This document shows, in pieces, positions 16,604 through 26,071 of a stretch of DNA of 47,057 nt (positions within the stretch are counted from its first letter, which is position 1; every line of letters starts with the position of its first letter). Both the position numbers and the translations under genes were made by a program. The notes under the pieces are model-generated. The model had not been told where the DNA came from. It was given only the letters and a program-made list of their open reading frames with translations, and ran no database searches. This DNA is from an uncultured Verrucomicrobia subdivision 3 bacterium (GTDB lineage Bacteria; Verrucomicrobiota; Verrucomicrobiia; Limisphaerales; DASXHY01), in NCBI GenBank assembly GCA_937890005.1, contig CALBZA010000063.1, forward strand, positions 1 to 47,057, written 5' to 3'.

Positions 16604-19411
16604 TCAGGTGCTCAGAACAAAACTGAACTGGTAAACGCCCGCCGCCACATTGCAAATCAGACCGCTGTTATCACGTCCGGTTACAGTGATTCCCGGCGCT
16701 TTTTCAATCGGCACGCCATCATCCGTAACCACAGCAGTCGCCGCGCTGGGAATGAAAACCGTGGCGCTTGTGTTTGCCGGAATGCGGACGTTCCAGGTCA
16801 GTTGATCGCCGTTGCGTTTCCAGTCGCTGACGATTTCGCCATGCATCGAGCGATAACACGCGCGGGCGGAATCGAGATCTTTTCGAATGAAAGGCCGCAG
16901 GATGAATTGTTGAAAACCGGGTTGGTCCGGATCGAGTTCAATGCCCGCAACGTGCCGGAACAACCACTCGCCGACCGAGCCGAGCGAATAATGATTGAAC
17001 GAATTCATTGTTGGATTGAAGAACCCGTCCTTTTCAGTCCAGCCGTTCCAGCGTTCCCAGATCGTGGTGGCGCCGTGTTTCACCGGATACAGCCACGACG
17101 GATAGGTGTCCTGCAACAGAAGCCGGTAAGCGACGTCCGCATGTCCGGAAAGCGTGAGCTGCGGATTCAAATGGCTGATGCCGATGAAGCCGGTGCTGAG
17201 GTGCCAGTCGAGCGAGCGGATGTTTTCGACGAGATGTTCAGCCGCTGCGGCGCGAACGTTTTCCGGCAGGAGATCGAATGCGAGCGCGAGCAGGTAGGCT
17301 GTCTGGGTTTCCACGGCGAGCCGGCCGTTTTCACGCAGCCATTCTTTTTGAAATGCGTCGCGAACTTTTTCGAACGTGGCCTGAAAGTGCTTTGCTTCTT
17401 CCGGTTTTCCAATCGCACGCGCCATGCGGGTCATCATGCTCGCATCGCTCGCCCAGTAAGCGGTCGCGAGCAGATTCTTCATCGGCGAGTGCGTGCGGAA
17501 TTCGCGATCCGACGGAATGCAAAGCCAGTCGCCGTAATTGTTGTTCAACTCGCGCGTGCGCAGTCCGTCGGGATTCGTCCGTTCCAGCCAGTTCATCCAG
17601 CGCACCATGGAATCCCAATGCCGTTCGATGATTCGTGTGTCGCCATACACGCGCCAGATCGTAAACGGAACAATCACACCCGCATCTGCCCACCCCGCGC
17701 CGCCGCCAAGGCCGTCGAGGCCCACGAAGTTTTCGTCTTCCCGCAATCGAGGCGCCACGTCCGGGAAAATGCCGTCCACGTCCTGCGAATCGGTCACATC
17801 GACCATCCATTTCGTGAAGAACGCGGCGACGTCCATGTTGTAGGTCGCCGTGCGCAGAAAAACCTGTGCGTCGCCCATCCAGCCGAGCCGTTCGTCGCGC
17901 TGCGGGCAATCGGTGGGCACCGAAAGGAAATTTCCCTTCTGTCCCCAGAGTGCGTTTTGCCAGAGACGATTCACCAGTGGATGCGAACATTCGAACTGGC
18001 CCGCCGGTGGCGTTGAGGACATCACAACGCAGCCGACGATTTTGTCGAAGGGCAGGGGAGCATCCCGACCGGTGATTTCGACGTATTGAAAACCGTGAAA
18101 GGTGAAGCGCGGCTGCCAGGTTTCCTCGCCCGTTCCCTTGAGAACGTAAACGTCCGTGGCCCTGGCGCGGCGCAGGTTCTCGGTGTAAAGCGTTCCGTCT
18201 GGATTCAACCGTTCGGCATGACGCAGCGTCACCCGCGTTCCAGCCGGACCGCTCACAGTGATCCGCATCCAGCCGGCGAAGTTTTGTCCGAGATCGTAAA
18301 TGAAAACCCCGGGCTGGATTTCATTGACCGAAACCGGACGCAACGTTTCAACCACGCGCACAGGTTCGGATCGTTGCGCGACGAGTGGAAGGTCTTGATC
18401 CGTGTCGCCGGGCCGATTTCGCGAGAAGCCGAACTTTGGAATGTGAACTTTCGAAGGCGGAACGGGAATGGCGGGCAGCCATTGTGCGTCGTCAAAACCT
18501 GGACGATCCCAGCCGCTTTGTTCACGTCGGGCATCGTGATGTTCGCCCATCATGAAATCGGAGAAGAGAATCGGCCCGGTCTCGCAGCGCCAGCTTTCAT
18601 CGGTGGCGACGCGAATGATTTCGCCGTTGCTCAATTCCACCTCGAGCTGCAGCAGCAGGCTGTTTTGCAACGTGCCGTAACGGCCGCGTGTTTCCTGCCA
18701 GCCGACAAAGCCGCTCCACCAGCCGTCTCCCAACATCGCGCCGAGGACATTTTCTCCGGTGGCGAGCAATGCGGTGACGTCGAAGGTCCGGTAATGCAGT
18801 CGTTTGTTGTAATCAGTCCATTCCGGAACGAAGCAATCTTCCGTCACGCGCCGGCCGTTCAATGAAAGATCCAGAAGCCCGCGAGCCGTCGCGTAAAGCG
18901 TGGCGCGACGGATTGGATGTGAGATCGCGAATGCCTTTCGAAACAACGGAACGGTCCCTGGCTCGGTTTCGGTGGCAATGATCGCTTCCGGATCGCGTCG
19001 AAAAATTTCCGGATCGGGAGCAATCCACTTCGCTGTCCAATCGGTTTGCTGCAGCAATCCCATTGACCAAAACGCTGGCGTGGATTTGATGACGTTGCCG
19101 GCCTCGTCCCAGCTTTCCACGCGCCAATGACAGACATCACGCGATCGAAGCGGTTTGCCGGCGTAAACGATGTGGGTTGTTTGCGAACTTTCGATGCGAC
19201 CGCTGTCCCAGAAATCAGCTTCGCCGGCAGCCAGCTTTTCCGGCGTTGAAGCGACCTGGATGCGATAGGCGACCTGCTGCGCGCCGCGCCGGTTCGATTC
19301 CACCCGCCAGCTCAGACGGGGCGAGCATTCGTCGATTCCGAGCGGATTGACGAGATATTCGCAGCGCAAATGCGCGACATCCCAGTTTGCAGCGGCTGAG
19401 ACGGGAGTCAT
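16604..19411 (-). CDS. GH78 alpha-L-rhamnosidase, apparently cytoplasmic
   Basis: Hydrolase of 935 aa that releases terminal alpha-L-rhamnose from glycans. N-terminal Ig-like domain (LRCEYLVNPLGIDECSPRLSW), beta-sandwich accessory domains to ~430, then the (alpha/alpha)6 barrel with the GH78 active-site signature TDCPQRDERLGWMGDAQVF near residue 505, and STPPAGQFECSHPLVNRLW just before it. The C-terminal part (GATTIWERWNGW...MNSFNHYSLGSVGEWLFRHVAGI) is typical. There is no signal peptide (MTPVSAAANWDV), unlike the paralogue at 27537, so it probably acts on imported oligosaccharides. Its start codon overlaps the stop of the MFS gene by ATGA (19408-19411), tying uptake to cleavage. Confidence 0.93.
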   Translation of the reverse strand: MTPVSAAANWDVAHLRCEYLVNPLGIDECSPRLSWRVESNRRGAQQVAYRIQVASTPEKLAAGEADFWDSGRIESSQTTHIVYAGKPLRSRDVCHWRVESWDEAGNVIKSTPAFWSMGLLQQTDWTAKWIAPDPEIFRRDPEAIIATETEPGTVPLFRKAFAISHPIRRATLYATARGLLDLSLNGRRVTEDCFVPEWTDYNKRLHYRTFDVTALLATGENVLGAMLGDGWWSGFVGWQETRGRYGTLQNSLLLQLEVELSNGEIIRVATDESWRCETGPILFSDFMMGEHHDARREQSGWDRPGFDDAQWLPAIPVPPSKVHIPKFGFSRNRPGDTDQDLPLVAQRSEPVRVVETLRPVSVNEIQPGVFIYDLGQNFAGWMRITVSGPAGTRVTLRHAERLNPDGTLYTENLRRARATDVYVLKGTGEETWQPRFTFHGFQYVEITGRDAPLPFDKIVGCVVMSSTPPAGQFECSHPLVNRLWQNALWGQKGNFLSVPTDCPQRDERLGWMGDAQVFLRTATYNMDVAAFFTKWMVDVTDSQDVDGIFPDVAPRLREDENFVGLDGLGGGAGWADAGVIVPFTIWRVYGDTRIIERHWDSMVRWMNWLERTNPDGLRTRELNNNYGDWLCIPSDREFRTHSPMKNLLATAYWASDASMMTRMARAIGKPEEAKHFQATFEKVRDAFQKEWLRENGRLAVETQTAYLLALAFDLLPENVRAAAAEHLVENIRSLDWHLSTGFIGISHLNPQLTLSGHADVAYRLLLQDTYPSWLYPVKHGATTIWERWNGWTEKDGFFNPTMNSFNHYSLGSVGEWLFRHVAGIELDPDQPGFQQFILRPFIRKDLDSARACYRSMHGEIVSDWKRNGDQLTWNVRIPANTSATVFIPSAATAVVTDDGVPIEKAPGITVTGRDNSGLICNVAAGVYQFSFVLST

Positions 19412-20754
19412 GTACCTGTGCGCTCCGCTTCAATCTGTTCGAGCGATTTGCCAGATGTGTTCGGCATCCAAAAGAATCCAACCGCGCCGCTGATCGCGAG
19501 GAACAGCGTCAGCATGAGAGCGAGCTGGAAGAAGTTCGGATTTTTTTCGTCGATTAACGTCGGCGCGATCAGGCTCCAGATGCCGAGCAAGGTGCGGGCG
19601 ACGCCGAAGGTGATTCCCTGCGCCGTGCCGCGGTGCATCGTGGGGAAGAGTTCCTGGCTGAACACCTTGTAGAATGCTTCGCCGGCCAGTGCGGCGCCGA
19701 CGCCCCACATGATGGTATTGATCAACACGGTTGGAACTGTGAACGGCACGAACATCAGCATGCCCCACGCGGTGATTTGTATCACGGCGCCGCCGCCCCA
19801 AAGCCATTTGCGCGTCCGGAAGCTGCGATCGGAAAACGGCATGAAGATGAAGAGTGTGGCGAGCATGGTGCAGACGAACGAAAGGCTCGCCAGACCGGTG
19901 CTGACGACCTGAGTTTTCGTCGCGCTCGCTTCGCCGCCGCCCAGCAGAATGCTGTTGAAATAAGACGCAAAGGCGCCGGCGGTTCCGGCAGTGAGATTCC
20001 AGAACAGATAAATCGTTCCCGTCCACAACATCGCCTTCGCGTTGGCGGAGCTGAAGAGAGCCTTGACCTGTTCCTTGCCGACAGCCGCCGCGGCCTTCCA
20101 ACGGGCTGATTCAGCCAGGCCGCGTCGCAAAGCCCAGGTGACAATCGCCACGACGAACAGATGCAAGAACAGAATGCGCACGCCCCACATGCCGAGTGGC
20201 GCCACGGCCATTGCCATCCACAACACCACGGCAGGCCCGAGACACCATGCGACCTGCGTGAAGCCGAGGAGCTTTCCACGCGCTTTGTCAGGAGCGAATT
20301 CGCCGACAAGAGCCAGCGATGTGGGAACATCGGCGCCCACGGCCACGCCGACGATGAATGTTCCGATGAACAACATCGTTGCATTCGTGGAGAACGCGAT
20401 GCACAGGATGCCCGCGGCATAAACCAGAAGGTCCCATTGATAAATGCGTTTGCGGCCGAGTTTGTCGCCGAGGTAGCCGCCGATGAACGCACCTAGCGCA
20501 CAGCCGATGGCATTCGGGCCGATGGCTTGAAGCGCCCCGACCGATCCCGCCGACAAACCAAACGCTTCGCGGAAGGCGGTCAGACCGGCGCCGAGTGCCA
20601 CGATGGAACCTGCGTCCAGATAGGAAGCCATTCCAGCCAGCGCGGACCACTTCCATTGCTGGCGTGTAACCTTTTCAGGATTTGCGGCGATCCCGGTCGC
20701 CTGGTTGGTCGGACCTGCGGTGGGAACAGGTTCTGGAGAGGATGCGTCAGGCAT
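19408..20754 (-). CDS. MFS transporter, probably for a sugar or glycoside
   Basis: Membrane protein of 448 aa with about 12 hydrophobic segments and a hydrophilic N-terminus of ~30 aa. The MFS loop motif is clear between TM2 and TM3 (GGYLGDKLGRKRIYQWD), and a sugar-porter-like motif follows in TM4-5 (GADVPTSLALVGEFAPDKARGK). A DEKNP loop precedes the last helices. It opens a probable three-gene operon and is translationally coupled to the GH78 gene, so the likely cargo is a rhamnose-containing oligosaccharide or rhamnose; this is inferred from context only. The start at ATG 20754 has no Shine-Dalgarno sequence, as for most genes here. Confidence 0.88.
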   Translation of the reverse strand: MPDASSPEPVPTAGPTNQATGIAANPEKVTRQQWKWSALAGMASYLDAGSIVALGAGLTAFREAFGLSAGSVGALQAIGPNAIGCALGAFIGGYLGDKLGRKRIYQWDLLVYAAGILCIAFSTNATMLFIGTFIVGVAVGADVPTSLALVGEFAPDKARGKLLGFTQVAWCLGPAVVLWMAMAVAPLGMWGVRILFLHLFVVAIVTWALRRGLAESARWKAAAAVGKEQVKALFSSANAKAMLWTGTIYLFWNLTAGTAGAFASYFNSILLGGGEASATKTQVVSTGLASLSFVCTMLATLFIFMPFSDRSFRTRKWLWGGGAVIQITAWGMLMFVPFTVPTVLINTIMWGVGAALAGEAFYKVFSQELFPTMHRGTAQGITFGVARTLLGIWSLIAPTLIDEKNPNFFQLALMLTLFLAISGAVGFFWMPNTSGKSLEQIEAERTGT

Positions 20755-20930
20755 AAAATCTATGTTTCAGAGATTTATGGTTGTGGCGGGGAGTATCGTC
20801 AGAATCGTTTTCTGGAAACAATGTAGGAATTGCTTTTTGAATTTCGGTTTCTGCCGGTGAGATGCTTGATCATTTCTTCGTTTCAGGTGGGTTGTGTGCA
20901 AACAGTTGTTGCTCGGGTGAAGAGCCGCAA

Positions 20931-20965
20931 AACGAAATGCCTGTGCCGACGAGCGGCACAGGCAT
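20931..20965 (-). terminator. Rho-independent terminator after the PEP-CTERM gene
   Basis: Perfect 12-bp stem ATGCCTGTGCCG / CGGCACAGGCAT (20937-20948 and 20954-20965) with a 5-base loop. In the minus direction it is followed by TTCGTTTTG. It begins 21 bp beyond the stop of the PEP-CTERM gene. Confidence 0.88.
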
Positions 20966-20986
20966 TGTCAGATCTGGAAGGTGCTG

Positions 20987-21895
20987 TCAGTGGCGGCGAC
21001 GACCGATCAGGGCCAGAAGTCCCAGGCCCATCAGTGCGAAGGCGCTGGGTTCTGGAACAACGGCGACGGATTCCCACGAAGTGCCAAACCGGAATTCGTC
21101 GAACACACCTTGTGCGGCAGGCGTAAAATCGCCCGAGGCATTGCCCGCGAACATGCGGAATCCGCGGAGCACCTGGAAGTCGGTTTCAAAGGTCATATAG
21201 GCCGATCCCGGTTCCGCTCCCAAGGCAGGATCGATATAAAATGAAAGGCGGTCTATGTTGTCGTTGATGTTGAAGTCCAGACGTCCGACAACAAGATGAG
21301 TCTGATTCAAGCCGAGACTGATCGGGGTTGTCGCGAGCTTCAGTCCATTGTCTGCGCCGGAATTGCTGACCAGCAGAGCGAAGTTTCCGTCGCTGTCATT
21401 GGCGCCGCCTCCGATCTGGCCAATCGCAAAACGTTCCGTAGGGCTTCCTGTTCCGTCTGCATCGCTGAAGAAGGAAACGTTGAGCGTGCGCTCGGTCTCC
21501 ACTGTCTTGGCGATGAGGAAGCTGAAATAGAATGTTCCTGAATTGATGTTCTGGCCGAAGGAGCGACCGATCGCTGTCGTGGTGCTGCCATTCACGACGG
21601 CATGACCGCCCGACGTCAGCAGATTCGCGTAGGCAAGACTCCCGGTGCCGACGGAGATACCGTTCCCGCTATTGTTGTTGGGAATCGGCGCTCCCCACAC
21701 CGTTGTGTTTGGGGAAGCGTTTCCACTCGCGTTCCAGCCAACGCCGCCATTCAACGCGTTCGCAATGTTGATTGCGGTTCCGGCAGTGTAATCGAATCCG
21801 TCGTAGGCGGATCCTGTGTAACTGGCGGCTGACAGATGGGGGGATGCTGCAACCAGCGCCGCTGCCGATAACAACAAAGGATATTTGTGTCTCAT
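20987..21895 (-). CDS. Secreted PEP-CTERM sorting-domain protein
   Basis: Exported protein of 302 aa, start ATG 21895 (MRHKYPLLLSAAALVAASPH..., signal peptide); the open frame upstream is ignored because it would bury the signal peptide. The body is Gly/Asn/Ser-rich and beta-strand-rich (SAYDGFDYTAGTAINIANAL; TTAIGRSFGQNINSGTFYFS), resembling LamG/jelly-roll-like proteins common in Verrucomicrobia. The C-terminus is a complete PEP-CTERM signal: VVPEPSAFALMGLGLLALIG followed by RRRH, i.e. PEP motif, hydrophobic helix and basic tail. Such proteins are processed by EpsH/XrtA-type exosortases and placed on the surface or in exopolysaccharide. No exosortase gene is in this window. It has its own strong terminator and appears monocistronic. 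Confidence 0.9.
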   Translation of the reverse strand: MRHKYPLLLSAAALVAASPHLSAASYTGSAYDGFDYTAGTAINIANALNGGVGWNASGNASPNTTVWGAPIPNNNSGNGISVGTGSLAYANLLTSGGHAVVNGSTTTAIGRSFGQNINSGTFYFSFLIAKTVETERTLNVSFFSDADGTGSPTERFAIGQIGGGANDSDGNFALLVSNSGADNGLKLATTPISLGLNQTHLVVGRLDFNINDNIDRLSFYIDPALGAEPGSAYMTFETDFQVLRGFRMFAGNASGDFTPAAQGVFDEFRFGTSWESVAVVPEPSAFALMGLGLLALIGRRRH

Positions 21896-22249
21896 GGGTT
21901 TGTTTGGGTTGGTCAGAGCTGATGATTGTTCTGAATTATTTGGTGCTCTTCTCTTCTTGGGACGGCGGATCATTATCAAGACCGGAAAAAAAGGACATGC
22001 GATATCCTGCAAACAACATTGAAAATTGTGCTCTGAACGGGGCTCAGTTGACCGGGATTCGCGAAGACATGCGAAAAGATTGGGAAATTTTCGGAATTCC
22101 AGTTCTGGCGATGTAACCGTCTCCGTACTAATTGGGGGGCGTGGTTGTCCGGGCGTAGCTGCCGAGGTAACGAGGCGGAACCGTGGTAAACGTCCGCATT
22201 CTCACATCGGCGGCTGCAGTTTTCTAAAACCGCTCCGGAAACCATCGAG
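21896..22249. other. Intergenic region, promoter of the PEP-CTERM gene
   Basis: About 350 bp between the PEP-CTERM start and the stop of the amine oxidase gene. It must contain the PEP-CTERM promoter. Near 22150-22190 there is a motif (GTAGCTGCCGAGGTAACGAG) that looks like a repeat remnant, but it has no second copy in this window. No gene is supported. Confidence 0.5.
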
Positions 22250-23869
22250 TCACGCTGCGAGCCGGTCGGTCCGTCGGCGAAAAGCCTTCATCATGGCGAT
22301 CGCTGACCGTTTTCCGGTTTCAGCGCCGCCGTTCATGAAGCCCTGGAAGTCGTAGCTGCAATGTTCGCCCGCAAAGAAAAGGTTTCCGACCGGACGGCCT
22401 TCCGCGCCGGCAATGGTTGTCCACTGGCCCGGACGGAAACAGGCATAGCTGGAGCGAGTGAAGGGATGCATAGGCCAGTCGAATCGTTCGGCGCGGCCGT
22501 TGAATTGTGCGGCCACTCCGGGGAAAGCCTTGTCCAGTGACGGCAGAATGCGGCGCGCCTGGTCGGCTGCGGTGCCTTTCCGCAAATCGTCCGTCGCCTT
22601 TCCACCCGTGTAACAGCTCATCGCGCCCAGCGTTCCGCCCTGCATCCGGCTGCTGTCCCACGCGAGCTGGAAGGGTTCATCCGAGAAAATGTTTCCGGAC
22701 TGCCCCTGTTCGCGCCAGATGCGACTCTTCATGCCGAGCAACAATTTGGCGTTCATGCCATAGCCGAGTTCGGCGATCGCGCGTTTCTTCCAGTCCGGAA
22801 GTTCGATCTTCATCTCCACGTCGCGAAGCATCGTGAAGGGAAGCGTCAGCAGCACAAAATCGGCATTCACGTCGCGAACGCGTCCGCTTTGTTCAAAACT
22901 GAGTCGATAGCCGTTTCCGGTGTCAGCCAGTGCCACCAGTCGCTCGCCAAGATGAATCTGATTCGCCACGCGAACGGCGAGTTCCTCGACGATTCGTTCG
23001 TTGCCGCCAATCACCTTGAATCGTTCGTCGCTGTCCCCGAACAGCTCCACCTTTCCCGCGGTGAGATCGGTCGAGATCATGAAGATCATGTTCAACGCCG
23101 ATTGCTCGGAAGCTTCCAGCCCATACTCGGTCACGAACGCCACATCCAACAGTTTCCGGAGCCAGCCGCTGACGCCGATGCCGTCGAAGTATTCGGCGAG
23201 CGAAAGCCGGTCCAGTTCGCCTGCACCACCTTCGTGTTCGAAATCGACGATCTCTCCCATGCGATCGAAATCTTTGGCGATGCGCGGTGCGATTGAGCGG
23301 AACGCTTCGACGAGCTGGGCTTCGGTGTAGTGGGTGCCGTCGAAGTAACAGGCTTCACTGACCAGTTTCTCCTCACCGGGCGCCTGTACATCGAGCCATT
23401 CGAGTCCGAACTCCTTCGCCAGTGCGAACATTTCCTTGTGATTGGAATCGATGAATTCGCCGCCCAGTTCTGTGGTGACACCGGGATTGAGCAGGTGGCG
23501 CGCGGTGTACATCCGGCCACCGGTCCGCGAGCTTGCTTCGTAGATGTTCGCGATCCAGCCCTGCTTTTTCAGTTTGTAGGCGGCGTTCAATCCGGCAATG
23601 CCGCCGCCGACGATCGCGATCCGCGGCGCGTTCGGGCCGGTCTTTGGAACGCTGCATCCGCTCAGCCATGCGCCGGAACCGATGGCCGCCGTGGTGAGTG
23701 CCGTGGACTTGAGGAAGTCGCGGCGGCTGACTGCGGAGCGAACGGGCATTTCGATCAGTTCGGAAACATTGGGTCCGTCGCCGCGGCGCGCCAGCTGCGC
23801 GATGCCGAAAAGCCGGCGGAGTGATTTAAAGAGTGGGGTGCGTGAGGAACGTGCAGAATTCGGGTTCAT
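22250..23869 (-). CDS. Tat-exported flavin amine oxidase
   Basis: FAD-dependent oxidase of 539 aa of the monoamine/L-amino acid oxidase family. A 40-residue N-terminal extension (TPLFKSLRRLFGIAQLARR) precedes a twin-arginine signal (SRRDFLKSTALTTAAIGSG) ending at a Cys (SGCS), which could be a lipobox. This extension is typical of the family, so ATG 23869 is preferred over the internal Met41. The Rossmann FAD motif (IAIVGGGIAGLNAAYKL) is at ~85-101, followed by YEASSRTGGRM; the C-terminal FAD motif is NLFFAGEHCSYDFQGFMNGG. It oxidises an amine to an imine with H2O2 release; the substrate is unknown. It is divergent from the response regulator at 24010. Confidence 0.92.
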   Translation of the reverse strand: MNPNSARSSRTPLFKSLRRLFGIAQLARRGDGPNVSELIEMPVRSAVSRRDFLKSTALTTAAIGSGAWLSGCSVPKTGPNAPRIAIVGGGIAGLNAAYKLKKQGWIANIYEASSRTGGRMYTARHLLNPGVTTELGGEFIDSNHKEMFALAKEFGLEWLDVQAPGEEKLVSEACYFDGTHYTEAQLVEAFRSIAPRIAKDFDRMGEIVDFEHEGGAGELDRLSLAEYFDGIGVSGWLRKLLDVAFVTEYGLEASEQSALNMIFMISTDLTAGKVELFGDSDERFKVIGGNERIVEELAVRVANQIHLGERLVALADTGNGYRLSFEQSGRVRDVNADFVLLTLPFTMLRDVEMKIELPDWKKRAIAELGYGMNAKLLLGMKSRIWREQGQSGNIFSDEPFQLAWDSSRMQGGTLGAMSCYTGGKATDDLRKGTAADQARRILPSLDKAFPGVAAQFNGRAERFDWPMHPFTRSSYACFRPGQWTTIAGAEGRPVGNLFFAGEHCSYDFQGFMNGGAETGKRSAIAMMKAFRRRTDRLAA

Positions 23870-24009
23870 GCGTTCAGATTCCGGGTGACGCGCGCCACGG
23901 TTAACAAAGTGGCCCGGAAGGTCAATCTTTGGATGGCCCGGGGGTTCCGTTTTTCCTCATTAGATTTTTGTGGCGTTCGGGGTACATTTCGGCGTTTACG
24001 GAGCTCTTT

Positions 24010-24474
24010 ATGGAGACCAAATACTTCACGGTGTTGTTGGTCGAGGACGATTTGAATGACATCTTCCTCGTGAAACGGGCGTTCAAAATGGCCCGACTTG
24101 CCACCCCGCTGCAGGTAGTCACCGACGGCGAGGAGGCGATCGCCTATCTGAAAGGCGAAGGGCGATACGCCGACCGCGACGCGCATCCGCTGCCGAAGCT
24201 GATCGTGATGGACATCAAGATGCCGCGAAAAACCGGGTTCGAAGTCCTGGAATGGATCAAGAGCGACGGCCCGTTGCGGCGGATTCCAATCGTCATCGTC
24301 TCGTCCTCCGACCGCCCCGGCGACATCAACCGCGCCTACGAACTGGGCGCGAATGCCTACATGATCAAGCCAGTCAACTTCCGTGCGGTGGAACATCTCT
24401 TTGAAGCCATCACGCAGTACTGGGGACTCGAATGCGCGAAACCGGAAGTGGAAGAACCGGTGCGTCACGGCTGA
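24010..24474 (+). CDS. Single-domain (CheY/Rcp1-like) response regulator
   Basis: Protein of 154 aa consisting only of a receiver domain. Start ATG 24010 is supported by GGAG six bases upstream. Motifs: acidic pocket VEDDLND, phospho-acceptor in VMDIKMPRKTG (Asp ~60), Ser/Thr switch in VIVSSSDRPGD and Lys in YMIKPVNF. The insert between helix and strand (KGEGRYADRDAHPLPK) is typical of the Rcp1 subgroup, often partnered with phytochrome or hybrid kinases. No kinase is adjacent, so its partner is elsewhere. The gene is divergent from the amine oxidase gene, with 140 bp between. Confidence 0.93.
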   Translation: METKYFTVLLVEDDLNDIFLVKRAFKMARLATPLQVVTDGEEAIAYLKGEGRYADRDAHPLPKLIVMDIKMPRKTGFEVLEWIKSDGPLRRIPIVIVSSSDRPGDINRAYELGANAYMIKPVNFRAVEHLFEAITQYWGLECAKPEVEEPVRHG

Positions 24475-24486
24475 TCGGAAGATAGG

Positions 24487-24530
24487 CGATAGCCTGTGGG
24501 TTATTGGTTATTGGCTATCGACAGTTCTCA
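24487..24530. repeat. Small inverted repeat after the response regulator gene
   Basis: CGATAGCC (24487-24494) is complementary to GGCTATCG (24523-24530) around a 28-base region that contains a doubled TTATTGG. It begins 13 bp after the stop codon. Without a T-run its role as terminator is uncertain. Confidence 0.4.
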
Positions 24531-24615
24531 CGTTCGCAACGTCTGAACTGAACTGGCTCTGGCCAAAGGGACCCACTACTTTCCTCGGGCTGTGACTTTG
24601 AATGTGACTGAGCCG

Positions 24616-25746
24616 ATGAGCTTGCGATCCCGATGGCTGAAGAGTTTCCGCGCGCGCCGATGTTTTGTCTTCGGATTGCTGGCAATTGTGGCCTTGTGCG
24701 TGTGCGGATGCCGGACGCTGAAATTTTACGGGCAGGCGATCAAGGGGCAGTATCAGATCTTCGCGAATCAGCAGCCGATCGACAAAGTCATCACAAACTC
24801 AACCACCAGCCCGGAGTTGAAACGACAGCTGGAATTGATTCAGCGCCTCCGCGTTTTTGCCGAGCAGGAATTGAAGCTCCCGGTGGATGGTCATTATCAG
24901 AAGTACGTGGACGTTAAACGCCCGTTCGTTGTCTGGAATGTTCAGGCTGCGCCAGAGTTTTCACTCGAACCGAAAACGTGGTGGTATCCGCTTGTCGGCA
25001 GTCTGGAGTATCGCGGTTATTTTTCCAAAGCCAGCGCGGAGGAAACGGCGGGACAGCTCAGAAAAGCCGGTTACGACGTTTTCGTCGGTGGTGTCGAAGC
25101 GTATTCAACACTCGGCTTTTTCAAAGATCCGGTGCTCAACACCTTTGTTTTCCGCGACGAGGTGGAGCTGGCGGAAGTGATCTTTCACGAACTGGCGCAT
25201 CAACGTGTTTTCGCGCGGGGCGACACCGACTTCAACGAAGCATTTGCCACGGTGGTTGGACAGGAGGGGGCGCGGCGCTGGCTGAAATCCAACGGCGACA
25301 CGAATGCGATCAAAGCCTATGAAATCGCGCTGCGTCGAAACGAACAGTTCGTCCGTCTGGTGATGAAAACGCGCGCTGCGCTGGAGCAGGCCTATGGTGA
25401 CACGCACGACGAAGATGGAAACGTGCGGGCGGCAAAACATCCGCCAGCCGCGCCGGAGGAACTGTTGAGGCGAAAGAATCAGGTGTTCGGCGAACTTCGC
25501 GAAGGTTATCAGCAGCTGAAGGAGGAGTGGGGCGGATACGACGGTTACGACGCCTGGTTTGCGCGCGAATTGAACAACGCGAAGCTGAACACGATCGCGA
25601 ACTATTATGACTACGTTCCGGGATTCGAAGCGCTGCTCGAATTGAATCAGGGAGGCATGGAAGCATTTTACGAAGCTGTGGAGAATCTTTCACACAAGCC
25701 TCGCGAGGAACGTCATCAGTGGCTTCGCGATCTCGCTGAACGTTGA
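24616..25746 (+). CDS. Predicted zinc aminopeptidase, lipoprotein (COG4324 family)
   Basis: Protein of 376 aa from ATG 24616; a GTG 24 bp upstream is an alternative. The N-terminus is a lipoprotein signal (FVFGLLAIVALCVCGC, lipobox Cys ~31), so it is probably membrane-attached. The zinc-metallopeptidase motif is VIFHELAHQRVF (HExxH, ~187-198), and the family's conserved FNEAFATVVGQEG follows, probably giving the third ligand. The N-terminal LKFYGQAIKGQYQIF and the C-terminal helical region fit the 'Aminopep' family (DUF2265). Peptidase activity is inferred from family and motif; natural substrate unknown. Converges on the YdhR-like gene with a 10-bp gap. Confidence 0.9.
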   Translation: MSLRSRWLKSFRARRCFVFGLLAIVALCVCGCRTLKFYGQAIKGQYQIFANQQPIDKVITNSTTSPELKRQLELIQRLRVFAEQELKLPVDGHYQKYVDVKRPFVVWNVQAAPEFSLEPKTWWYPLVGSLEYRGYFSKASAEETAGQLRKAGYDVFVGGVEAYSTLGFFKDPVLNTFVFRDEVELAEVIFHELAHQRVFARGDTDFNEAFATVVGQEGARRWLKSNGDTNAIKAYEIALRRNEQFVRLVMKTRAALEQAYGDTHDEDGNVRAAKHPPAAPEELLRRKNQVFGELREGYQQLKEEWGGYDGYDAWFARELNNAKLNTIANYYDYVPGFEALLELNQGGMEAFYEAVENLSHKPREERHQWLRDLAER

Positions 25747-25756
25747 CGCATGCGGC

Positions 25757-26071
25757 TCAGCCAAGAGGTCCGGAAGTCACCCGGCTCAGGCCCGCATTCA
25801 CGCTGAACACGCGGCAGCGGATATCCTTCACGCCAAAACTTCCCAGACGGGCGGTGTGCTTTTCAATGTAGGCATCGGCAGTGGCGCGGTCTTTGAACAG
25901 GTAGATGCCGCCGGCCGTTTTTTCGGCTGTGTTCTCAAGCCAGATCTTCCAGACGAATCCCGGCTCAGTGCGGATGGATTCAGCCAGACCCTTCACGGCG
26001 TGTTCCAGTTCGGTGCCGAAAGGACCGGTGAACGGAAAATCAAATTCAACGATGACAGGTTGTGATTCCAT
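25757..26071 (-). CDS. YdhR-family protein (putative monooxygenase)
   Basis: Protein of 104 aa starting at ATG 26071 (MESQPVIVEFDFPFTGPFG). It follows the E. coli YdhR family almost throughout: AESIRTEPGFVWKIWLEN, GGIYLFKDRATADAYIEKH and a final VKDIRCRVFSVN. YdhR proteins have a ferredoxin-like dimeric alpha/beta-barrel fold related to small cofactor-free monooxygenases; the physiological reaction is not established. Upstream in-frame sequence (to 26200) lacks similarity and is excluded. It stands alone, convergent with the aminopeptidase gene. Confidence 0.9.
   Translation of the reverse strand: MESQPVIVEFDFPFTGPFGTELEHAVKGLAESIRTEPGFVWKIWLENTAEKTAGGIYLFKDRATADAYIEKHTARLGSFGVKDIRCRVFSVNAGLSRVTSGPLG

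Noticed and set aside
14574..16634. 686-aa plus-strand ORF
   Set aside because: Antisense to the DUF5060/DUF5605 glycosidase, which has a signal peptide and catalytic motifs; the ORF begins inside a repeat.
16556..18016. 486-aa plus-strand ORF
   Set aside because: Antisense shadow of the GH78 catalytic region.
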